This document shows positions 17,054 to 23,737 of a DNA stretch of 64,000 nt, one piece after another. The stretch spans positions 248,001 through 312,000 of the forward strand of contig JADJWL010000025.1 of assembly GCA_016716385.1 (NCBI GenBank), in the 5' to 3' direction. The notes beneath the pieces were generated by a model. The model had not been told where the DNA came from, searched no databases, and saw only the letters and a list, made by a program, of their open reading frames with translations. The translations under genes were made by a program, and so were the position numbers. Origin of the DNA: Bryobacterales bacterium. GTDB taxonomy: Bacteria; Acidobacteriota; Terriglobia; Bryobacterales; Bryobacteraceae. The number at the start of each line of letters is the position of its first letter. Position 1 is the stretch's first letter.

Positions 17054-17920
17054 TTACCCGCGCACGCTGGCGGCGGGAATCTTCTTCGTGAGCCCGGTCA
17101 ACTCCGCGTGGCTCTCCGGGCCGATGGTGAAGCAGTCCACGCAATCGAGCGCGAGCGCGTACTGCAATGCTTCATCGGCGCGATTCCGGAGCTTGCCCGC
17201 TCCGAGGATCTTCATGCCGATGATTCCTTTGCCCGACGCCTTCATCTGCCGCAGGACACCGAGCACCGTCTCCGGGTCGGCATCCATCGCCACACCCGCG
17301 GGGTTGATTCGAGCCAAGTCTACTTCCACCCAAGGCGTCATCGCGGCGGTCTTGAGCGATTCCAACGTGTGGCACGACACCCCATGGGTCCGGATGATGC
17401 CTTTCTCGCGCGCCTCGGACAGCACTGCCATGGCGCCCTTCTTCTTCTCCGGCCAGTCTCCGTCAAGCATGCAATGCAGCAGCATGATGTCGAGATAGTC
17501 GGTTCCGATCTCGCGCCGGAAGCGGTCGAGGTCGGCCTTCATCTCTTTCTCCGTCGAGGCGTGAGTCTTGGTGAGGATGGTCACTTTCTCGCGCGGGACG
17601 GACTTCAAGGCTTCTTTCAGGTGCGGGTGCGTGCCATATTGATCGGCCGCATCCCAGAAGGTGACGCCCTCGTCCAGTCCGGCCCGGAAGAGGTTTGCCA
17701 GACCCTTCACTCCGAGTTGCTTGGTCTGGTTCGAACTGCCGCCGCCGCCGTTGGTGCCGGTGCCGATCGCCAGCCGGCTGAGTTCCACCGCGCGCGGTCC
17801 GAGTTTCACGCGATCTGAGGCGTGCTTCTTCGTTGTCCCCGCGTAGGCCGCGTAGGGAAAAGGTTGCAGAGCGAACGCGCTTGCCGCGGCGGTCCGCAAA
17901 AAGAATTCACGGCGCTTCAT
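17054..17920 (-). CDS. Tat-exported aldo/keto reductase
   Basis: 288 residues from an ATG that follows GGGAGG and begins a twin-arginine signal (MKRREFFLRTAAASAFAL); the frame is open further upstream but without a signal. The aldo/keto reductase tetrad is visible: Asp and Tyr in FWDAADQYGTHPHLKEAL, Lys in VTILTKTHA and His in DIMLLHCMLDG. Family enzymes reduce carbonyls or oxidise sugars with NAD(P)H. A Tat-exported form needs its folded cofactor before export, or works with another donor. It is 30 bp upstream of the exported Cys-rich protein and transcribed the same way, so four consecutive exported proteins form one probable operon. Confidence 0.85.
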   Translation of the reverse strand: MKRREFFLRTAAASAFALQPFPYAAYAGTTKKHASDRVKLGPRAVELSRLAIGTGTNGGGGSSNQTKQLGVKGLANLFRAGLDEGVTFWDAADQYGTHPHLKEALKSVPREKVTILTKTHASTEKEMKADLDRFRREIGTDYLDIMLLHCMLDGDWPEKKKGAMAVLSEAREKGIIRTHGVSCHTLESLKTAAMTPWVEVDLARINPAGVAMDADPETVLGVLRQMKASGKGIIGMKILGAGKLRNRADEALQYALALDCVDCFTIGPESHAELTGLTKKIPAASVRG

Positions 17921-18223
17921 CGTGAGGCCTCCCGTTTCTCCAAACGGTATCACATGGCGCCAGAACACGCCAAGCCGAACCGCGCTCTGATTGACTGTAG
18001 TCCTTCGCCTTGCCGGGCAGTATCCTCGGGAAGCCACCTTAGCAAAGGAGGCAGAAGTGCGCATTTCAAGGGCGGCGCCCTATCGCAAGCCCCGCCGCCT
18101 GCCGATGTCGCTTTCGTTGGTCCTTTTTGGGGGCCGCTTCTCGGGACGCGAAGCCGATCCCCGTCAAGACGCGAACTCGCCGCCTAGTTCGCACGCTCAT
18201 TCCAACGGGAGAAGAGAAACGAA
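17921..18223. other. 303-bp divergent intergenic region
   Basis: This lies between the aldo/keto reductase start (leftward) and the collagen-like gene (rightward). It holds TTGACT at 17991-17996 with no well-spaced -10, the 9-mer ATCCTCGGG shared with the leader at 12.6 kb, and a strong AAAGGAGG at 18044-18051. The last ~170 bp contain a short open frame described separately. No transposon ends or long inverted repeats are seen. Confidence 0.5.
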
Positions 18224-18230
18224 ATGCTAA
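18057..18230 (+). CDS. candidate 57-residue leader peptide upstream of the collagen-like gene
   Basis: GTG at 18057 is preceded by AAAGGAGG with a 5-base spacer, the strongest ribosome site in this area. The frame is open for 57 codons (starting VRISRAAPYRKPRRLPMSL) and its TAA overlaps the first codons of the collagen-like gene, so the two would be translationally coupled. The peptide is basic, with a short hydrophobic stretch (LSLVLFGG), and does not look like a classic signal peptide. It may be a real small protein, a coupling leader, or the remains of an older N-terminus. Support is only the ribosome site and overlap. Confidence 0.3.
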   Translation: MRISRAAPYRKPRRLPMSLSLVLFGGRFSGREADPRQDANSPPSSHAHSNGRRETKC

Positions 18231-19576
18231 ACGACGGAATTCGCTTGGGGAGGCGCTTCGCTGTCGCGCTCGCGATATGTGCGGCGAGCCTGGGCGCCCA
18301 GGACGTGGAGGTGCCGAACTGGGCGGCGCCTCTGCATTGGGAGCAGCCAAGGGCTGCGGCCAAGAATCTTACGGGACGGCAGGCAGCCATCAGCGGTCCG
18401 CTGCCGCTGATCGCCGTGACACCGTGCCGCGTCATGGATACGCGGCCGGAGTACGCTCTGTTCGGGTTTGTCGGACCGTTTGGCGCGCCCGAGATCCCAG
18501 GCGGCCAGCAGCGGGACGTCCCCATCCCGCTCAGCAATTGCGGAATTCCGGCGAACGCTCGCGCCTACTCTCTCAACGTCACCGTCGTGCCGCTGGGGCA
18601 GTTGCAGTACTTGACGGTGTGGCCGGCGGGACAGGCCCTTCCGAATGTGTCTGTGCTCAATTCGTTCGAAGGCCATGTCGTGGCGAACGCGGCGATCGTA
18701 CCCGCGGGAGTCGCTGGAGCGATTTCGGTGTTTGCGTCGAACGCGACCCACGTGATCATCGACATCAACGGCTACTACACGGACCTGAATGGAGGTGCGG
18801 GGACCCCAGGACCAACCGGGCCCACGGGGCCAACCGGAGCCAACGGTCCCGCGGGCGCTGCCGGACCTACGGGGGCCGCAGGGTCCACGGGCGCCGTCGG
18901 ACCGACCGGCGCAACGGGGCTCAACGGGCCGGCCGGCGCTACCGGCGCTACTGGACCTACGGGCGACATCGGGCTCACTGGGCCTACCGGACCGGCCGGT
19001 GCGACTGGCGCTACCGGGCCCACGGGTGACATCGGGCTCACCGGGCCCACCGGACCGGCCGGTGCGACGGGGCCCACCGGTGCAGGGGGCTTGAATGGCG
19101 CAGCGGGGCCCACAGGCCCAACAGGCGCCACAGGCCCGACCGGCGCCACGGGCGCGACTGGTACGGGCGGCATCACATCGTACGTATCGGCGGCCAATGA
19201 TTCCGGCTCTGTTATCGCCGTAGTCCTCGGCGGGACCGACATACCCTTCGCGCTGAACCAGAGTCTCAATATCGGTCACGTCGGCTCAACCTTCACGATT
19301 CTCACGTCTGGCGTCTATCGGACCAGTTACTGTGTCCGGACGACATCCGCGCTTCTCATGTCATCGAGACTCACGGTCAACGGGGCCGGCGTGACCGCGG
19401 CCAGCTACTCGCCTTCGACCTCCCAAACGCAATTCTGCAGAAGCGCCACCCTGGCGTTCTCAGCGGGCGACACCGTCACGGTGCAGTTGTACGGATTGCT
19501 CGGCGCCGCGACTCTGGTCAATCCGGGCGGCGCGGAACTCCTGATGGAGCGCATCGCCGACCAGCCGCCGATTTAA
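18224..19576 (+). CDS. exported collagen-like surface protein with BclA-like tail
   Basis: 450 residues: a signal peptide (RRFAVALAICAASLGAQ), a ~120-residue module at about 64-186 (VTPCRVMDTRP ... DINGYYT) that recurs at the end of the NHL protein at 57.5 kb, then 41 uninterrupted Gly-X-Y triplets at 193-315, then a ~130-residue C-terminal domain (SGSVIAVVLGGTDIPFAL ... AGDTVTVQLYG) that resembles the trimerising BclA/C1q-like fold. Gly-Pro-Thr triplets dominate, as in bacterial collagens that are glycosylated on Thr. It probably forms a trimeric stalk at the cell surface. The DNA of the triplet region contains a 63-bp duplication. Convergent with tyrS. Confidence 0.8.
   Translation: MLNDGIRLGRRFAVALAICAASLGAQDVEVPNWAAPLHWEQPRAAAKNLTGRQAAISGPLPLIAVTPCRVMDTRPEYALFGFVGPFGAPEIPGGQQRDVPIPLSNCGIPANARAYSLNVTVVPLGQLQYLTVWPAGQALPNVSVLNSFEGHVVANAAIVPAGVAGAISVFASNATHVIIDINGYYTDLNGGAGTPGPTGPTGPTGANGPAGAAGPTGAAGSTGAVGPTGATGLNGPAGATGATGPTGDIGLTGPTGPAGATGATGPTGDIGLTGPTGPAGATGPTGAGGLNGAAGPTGPTGATGPTGATGATGTGGITSYVSAANDSGSVIAVVLGGTDIPFALNQSLNIGHVGSTFTILTSGVYRTSYCVRTTSALLMSSRLTVNGAGVTAASYSPSTSQTQFCRSATLAFSAGDTVTVQLYGLLGAATLVNPGGAELLMERIADQPPI
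18944..19069 (+). repeat. two tandem 63-bp units within the collagen-like gene
   Basis: Units 18944-19006 and 19007-19069 encode the same 21 residues (GATGPTGDIGLTGPTGPAGA plus T). They differ only at silent third positions, so a duplication was followed by synonymous drift. A partial third unit follows. Such repeats expand and contract by slippage. Confidence 0.8.
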
Positions 19577-19593
19577 GAGCAGCGCCGTTTCGG

Positions 19594-19622
19594 CCCCCCT
19601 CGGGAGTTGAACTCCCGGGGGG
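19594..19622. terminator. hairpin between convergent genes
   Basis: A GC-rich stem: CCCCC and CGGGAG (with a bulged T) pair with CTCCCG and GGGGG around a TTGAA loop. It sits between the collagen-like stop and the tyrS stop and could end transcription from both sides. There is no T-tract on either side, so it would be a weak or Rho-assisted terminator. Confidence 0.5.
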
Positions 19623-19627
19623 TGCGA

Positions 19628-20815
19628 TCACGCCGTCACCCGGCGCCAGCTCTTGCCAACCTGAATCAGCAGCTCCCCGTTCGCCGGGTACGCTAAGTCG
19701 CGGACGCGCGTCCCGTTGATCTCCACGGCGCCCGACTTGATCTTTCGCGTCGCATCGCTCACCGAATCAGCCAGGCCGATCCTGGGCAGAAGCTTGTCCA
19801 CCCGCACTCCAGCCGGCTGGAGGACACCTTCCGGCATGGCAAACGTGGGGATGTCCGCGGGAATCTCTTTGCGGCGCACAACCCGGTTGAACTCCTCGGC
19901 CGCCGCCTCCGCCTCGTCCGTCGAATGGAAATCGGCGACGATCCTCTTGCCCAGGCCGATCTTGGCTTCCATCGGCTTTTCCGCAGCCCGCAGTGCGCCG
20001 ACTGCGTCCTCACTCAAGTCCGTGAGCAACTCATAGTATCGCCACATGAGTTCGTCGCTCACCTGCATCACTTTGCGGAACATCACCTCCGGCGGCTCGG
20101 TGATCCCGATGTAGTTGCCGAGCGACTTCGACATCTTGTTGACGCCGTCCAAACCCTCGAGGATCGGCACCGTCGCCACAATCTGCGGCCGCACGCCGTA
20201 ATCCTTCTGGATCTCGCGCCCCACCAGCAAATTGAACTTCTGATCCGTGCCGCCGAGTTCGACGTCGGCCTCGAGAGCCACCGAATCGTACGCCTGCGCC
20301 AGCGGATACAGAAACTCGTGCACCGAGATCGGCACGCCGTCGCGGAAGCGCTTGGAAAAATCGTCGCGTTCCAGGATGCGCGCCACCGTGTAGCGGGAGC
20401 AGAGCCGCACGAGGTCCTCGAACCGCAGGGTTTCCAGCCACGTGCTGTTGAAGCGGATTTCGGTGCGTTCGGGGTCGAGGATCTTGAACACCTGCGCCTT
20501 GTACGTCTCGGCGTTGCGCTCGATGTCGGCGCGGGTCATGGGAGGCCGGGTCGCGTTGCGCCCGGTGGGGTCGCCGATCAGGCCCGTCATGTCCCCGATG
20601 AGGAAGATCACGGTGTGGCCAAGGTCCTGGAAATGCTTCATCTTGCGCAGGAGGACGGTGTGGCCCAGGTGCAAATCCGGCGCCGTCGGGTCGAACCCTG
20701 CCTTGACGCGGAGGGGCCTTCCCGCGCTGAGGCGTTCGCGCAGTTCGTCTTCCCGAATCAGTTCGGCGAGCCCCTTGCGGAGGTAGGCAATCTGTCCGGC
20801 AACGGAATCCTGCAT
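19628..20815 (-). CDS. tyrS: tyrosyl-tRNA synthetase
   Basis: 395 residues, normal for the TyrRS type found in many Gram-negative lineages. The class-I signatures are HLGH at 49-52 (FDPTAPDLHLGHTVLL) and KMSKS near 229 (GVNKMSKSLGNYIG). The tyrosine-site region YPLAQAYDSVALEADVELGGTDQKFNLLVGR is typical. The C-terminal ~60 residues (VDKLLPRIGLADSVSDATRKIKSGAVEINGTRV) are an S4-type RNA-binding domain. It charges tRNA-Tyr. The gene is divergent from the amidase gene, with about 45 bp between starts. Confidence 0.95.
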   Translation of the reverse strand: MQDSVAGQIAYLRKGLAELIREDELRERLSAGRPLRVKAGFDPTAPDLHLGHTVLLRKMKHFQDLGHTVIFLIGDMTGLIGDPTGRNATRPPMTRADIERNAETYKAQVFKILDPERTEIRFNSTWLETLRFEDLVRLCSRYTVARILERDDFSKRFRDGVPISVHEFLYPLAQAYDSVALEADVELGGTDQKFNLLVGREIQKDYGVRPQIVATVPILEGLDGVNKMSKSLGNYIGITEPPEVMFRKVMQVSDELMWRYYELLTDLSEDAVGALRAAEKPMEAKIGLGKRIVADFHSTDEAEAAAEEFNRVVRRKEIPADIPTFAMPEGVLQPAGVRVDKLLPRIGLADSVSDATRKIKSGAVEINGTRVRDLAYPANGELLIQVGKSWRRVTA

Positions 20816-20860
20816 GGTCTTCTCATTGTAATGGCTGGACTTGGGGTATCATTGCGAGTG

Positions 20861-22042
20861 ATGTCCCGGCTGCGGGAGCTGATCGCGGACCCGTGGGTCC
20901 GCTACGTCGAGTTGCGCGCGGAGCGCATCGACGATCCCGTGCGCCGTCTGAAATACCTGCGGCAGATGATGGCGGTCCCGGCGTGGCTGGACTCGCTTGT
21001 GTTCACGCGGCGGATGGCGTGGCGCGCAGGCATCGCCGGGGCCATCCTGCTGGTCCCGTTTGGTTGGCGCTGGACTCCGGTCACGCAGGGCCGAGACGCC
21101 CAACCGCGGGTTCTGTCCGCCAGCGTGGCCCCTCATGAGACGCACCTGGACGAAACGCCACCGGCGAATCAGAGTGTCTGGCTCGTCGAACGACACAAGG
21201 AGTACGAGATGTACTCCAACGGCCTGCGCATTGAGCGGCGGTTCGAGACCGCAGGCGATCCCCGGTCCTACTTTCAGTTCGAGCGGGCGGGAGACCCGGC
21301 GAAGGCGCCGCTGCGGACGGAACCGGCCGGCATCGTCTTCCACACCACGGAAAGCAATCTGGCGCCCTTCGACCGGGCGCACAACGAGACGCTGCGCCGC
21401 TTTGGGACCGCCTTGGTCGAATACACGTCCCGCGAGAAGCTTTATCACTACGTCGTCGACCGGTTCGGCCAGGTCAACCGGGCAGTCCGTGAATCGGATG
21501 TGGCGTATCACGCCGGGCATTCCGTCTGGGCCGACGAAGCCGGGATCTACGTCCGGCTGAACCACTCGTTTCTCGGGGTGTCGTTCGAAGGCCGGTCGAC
21601 CGGATCCGGTGAGGAACGCACGATCAATCACGCGCAAATTCACGCCGGCCGTTTGCTGACGGCGATGTTGCGCGACAAGTATCAAATCGCCGAGGAGAAC
21701 TGCGTGACTCACGCGCAGGTCTCGGTGAGCCCGCTCACGCGGAAGGTGGGATACCACACGGATTGGGCGGCGAACTTTCCGTTCCGCGAAGTCGGGCTGA
21801 AGAACAACTACAAGCTGCCCCTCTGGAGCGTCGCGGTGTTCGGATTCGCGCCCAGCGACGAGTACATGGAACTCGCCGACCCGGACCTGCGGGAAGCGGT
21901 GCGCTCGGCCGAAAAGGGACTGGAAGACGAGGCCCGCCAGCAGAATGTCACGTTGAGTCAGCACCGCGCCGAGCGGTTGCGGGAATTCGCCCGGTTTGGC
22001 AACGCGATGCGCCAGATCCGGGCGGTCAAGGAGACCGATTGA
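20861..22042 (+). CDS. membrane-anchored N-acetylmuramoyl-L-alanine amidase (amidase_2/PGRP-like)
   Basis: 393 residues. There is an N-terminal cytoplasmic stretch of ~50 residues, one membrane segment at about 54-69 (WRAGIAGAILLVPFGW), then an extracytoplasmic amidase_2-type domain: GIVFHTTES near 160 with a zinc-type His, YHYVVDRFGQVNRAVRESDVAYHAGHS, NHSFLGVSFEG, and CVTHAQVSVSP near 280 with a second His. Enzymes of this fold cut the MurNAc-L-Ala bond of peptidoglycan. The start could be ATG at 20861 or an in-frame ATG 30 bp earlier. The frame continues into tyrS antisense but that part is shadow. Its stop directly abuts the ATG of the actin-like gene. Confidence 0.75.
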   Translation: MSRLRELIADPWVRYVELRAERIDDPVRRLKYLRQMMAVPAWLDSLVFTRRMAWRAGIAGAILLVPFGWRWTPVTQGRDAQPRVLSASVAPHETHLDETPPANQSVWLVERHKEYEMYSNGLRIERRFETAGDPRSYFQFERAGDPAKAPLRTEPAGIVFHTTESNLAPFDRAHNETLRRFGTALVEYTSREKLYHYVVDRFGQVNRAVRESDVAYHAGHSVWADEAGIYVRLNHSFLGVSFEGRSTGSGEERTINHAQIHAGRLLTAMLRDKYQIAEENCVTHAQVSVSPLTRKVGYHTDWAANFPFREVGLKNNYKLPLWSVAVFGFAPSDEYMELADPDLREAVRSAEKGLEDEARQQNVTLSQHRAERLREFARFGNAMRQIRAVKETD

Positions 22043-23050
22043 ATGTCAGAAAGCTCACAGAAGAAGCACCTCGGCGTCGGACTCGACGTCGGCACGAGCC
22101 GCATTGTGCTGGCCCGTCGGGCCGACGAAGGGTTTGAGTTCCGCTCCGAACTGGACGCGTTCGTCGAGGTTCCCTTCTCCCGGATGACGAAGAACGTCCT
22201 CGAACGGGAGCAGGTGCCCCACATTGTCACCGGGAATCAGATCATGGTGTTCGGCAACGAGGCCGACACGTTTGCCAATCTCTTCCATTCGGAAACCCGG
22301 CGTCCGATGAAGCAGGGAATCCTGAACCCCGAGGAGCCGGACGGCCTGCAACTGATCCGGCACATCATCCAGGCACTGGCCGGACCCAGCCGGTCGAAAA
22401 ACGAGAAGCTGTGCTTCAGCGTGCCGGCGCCCAAGCTGGGCGGCGGCGAGACGGCGTCATTTCACCAGGCCACGCTGCGCCAGATCCTATCGGAACTGGG
22501 CTACGAGGCCGAGAGCGTGGACGAAGGCCTCGCCGTCATCTACAGCGAATTAGAATCCAGCAACTTCACCGGCATCGGCATCAGTTGTGGAGGAGGGATG
22601 TGCAACGTGTGCCTCGCCTACCTCTCGGTGCCTGTGTTCAGCTATTCGATTTCCAAGGCTGGCGACTTTATCGACGAGCAGGCAGCGCAGGCTTCCGGCG
22701 AGATTGCGACGCGGGTCCGGGCCGTGAAGGAAGAATCGTTTGAGTTCGGCAACAACCAGAGTTCCAAGATTCTTCAGGCGATCGGCGTGTACTACGACGA
22801 AATGATCCGGGGCCTGGTTGAGAGCCTCGACGAAGCGTTCGCGCGGTCGAAGAAAGTGCCGCGCATCCGCAAGCCCGTACCGCTGATCCTGAGCGGAGGA
22901 ACCGCCCTGCCGCGCGGCTTCCTGGAGCGCTTCCAGAAGGTCTTCGAGTCCCGCAAGCTGCCGATCGAAGTGTCGGAGATCCGCCTCGCCGAGTCGCCGT
23001 TGAATGCAACGGCGAGGGGCGCTTTGGTGGCCACGCTCAGCACCATGTAA
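22043..23050 (+). CDS. actin/Hsp70-superfamily ATPase (MreB/ParM-like) of unknown specific role
   Basis: 335 residues with the three nucleotide-binding signatures of the actin fold: phosphate-1 GVGLDVGTSRIVLA (residues 11-24), phosphate-2 GIGISCGGGMCNVCLA (177-192) and adenosine LILSGGTALPRGFLE (281-295). The length fits bacterial actins (MreB ~340, ParM ~320). It is not a standard MreB because the usual MreB neighbours (mreC, mreD) are absent and the phosphate-2 loop carries two cysteines. It starts at the base after the amidase stop, so it is translationally coupled to a cell-wall hydrolase, and the ABC exporter follows within 4 bp. I infer a filament-forming or regulatory ATPase that acts with the amidase. 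Confidence 0.75.
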   Translation: MSESSQKKHLGVGLDVGTSRIVLARRADEGFEFRSELDAFVEVPFSRMTKNVLEREQVPHIVTGNQIMVFGNEADTFANLFHSETRRPMKQGILNPEEPDGLQLIRHIIQALAGPSRSKNEKLCFSVPAPKLGGGETASFHQATLRQILSELGYEAESVDEGLAVIYSELESSNFTGIGISCGGGMCNVCLAYLSVPVFSYSISKAGDFIDEQAAQASGEIATRVRAVKEESFEFGNNQSSKILQAIGVYYDEMIRGLVESLDEAFARSKKVPRIRKPVPLILSGGTALPRGFLERFQKVFESRKLPIEVSEIRLAESPLNATARGALVATLSTM

Positions 23051-23053
23051 GGG

Positions 23054-23737
23054 ATGACCGCTCCGCGGCTCGAACTCGACAACGCCACACGCACCTATCA
23101 CAGCGACGGAGAAGAAGTCGCCGCCCTGCGCGGCGTTTCCCTCCGTTTGGACGCGGGTTCCGTATGCGCGCTGCTGGGACGGAGCGGGTGCGGGAAAACG
23201 ACGCTGCTCAATCTGGCCGGCGCCATGGATTTTCCGACGTCCGGCGACGTGCGGATCGATGGCAGGTCCACGCTGGCGATGGGCGATGCGGAGCTGACGG
23301 CGCTACGAAGGCGCACCGTCGGATTCGTCTTCCAGTTCTTCCAGCTCCTGCCCACGTTGACGGTGCTGGAGAATGTCGAACTGCCTTTGCTGCTCTCCGG
23401 GAGGACGGACACGTCGGGCGCCGCGCTCGACCGGCTGCGCTGGGTCGGCCTGGAAGAAAAGGCGCGTGCGATGCCGCATCAGCTTTCCGGCGGCCAGATG
23501 CAGCGCGTGGCCATCGCGCGGGCGCTGGTGCATGAGCCTGAGATTCTGATCGCCGACGAACCCACGGGCAACCTCGATACCGCGAGCGGCGAGACCGTGC
23601 TGCAGCTGATTCGCGAGAGCGCCGACCGGTTCGGAGTCGCGGTGCTGATGGCCACCCACTCGGCCGAAGCGGCAGCGATCGCCGACCGGCGCGTTCATCT
23701 GCGCGACGGGCAGATCGTGAGCGTTGAGGCCACATGA
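23054..23737 (+). CDS. ABC transporter ATP-binding protein (LolD/MacB type)
   Basis: 227 residues with Walker A GRSGCGKTT, the signature LSGGQMQRVAIARAL, Walker B ILIADEPTGNLD and the H-loop ATHSAEAA. The sequence VGFVFQFFQLLPTLTVLENVELPLLL is characteristic of the LolD/MacB/FtsE-like group, which energises FtsX-type permeases rather than classical channels. The start overlaps nothing; its stop overlaps the permease ATG by 4 bp (ATGA). Substrate could be a lipoprotein, lipid or toxic compound exported by mechanotransmission. Confidence 0.92.
   Translation: MTAPRLELDNATRTYHSDGEEVAALRGVSLRLDAGSVCALLGRSGCGKTTLLNLAGAMDFPTSGDVRIDGRSTLAMGDAELTALRRRTVGFVFQFFQLLPTLTVLENVELPLLLSGRTDTSGAALDRLRWVGLEEKARAMPHQLSGGQMQRVAIARALVHEPEILIADEPTGNLDTASGETVLQLIRESADRFGVAVLMATHSAEAAAIADRRVHLRDGQIVSVEAT

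Noticed and set aside
15443..17818. 791-codon open frame opposite the peroxidase cluster
   Set aside because: Composition is typical of antisense shadow (Arg, His, Val rich) and it crosses several real genes with start sites on the other strand.
18800..19168. Collagen-like DNA repeats as a CRISPR array
   Set aside because: Repeat period is 9 or 63 bp, in frame with codons, with no unique spacers and no cas genes.
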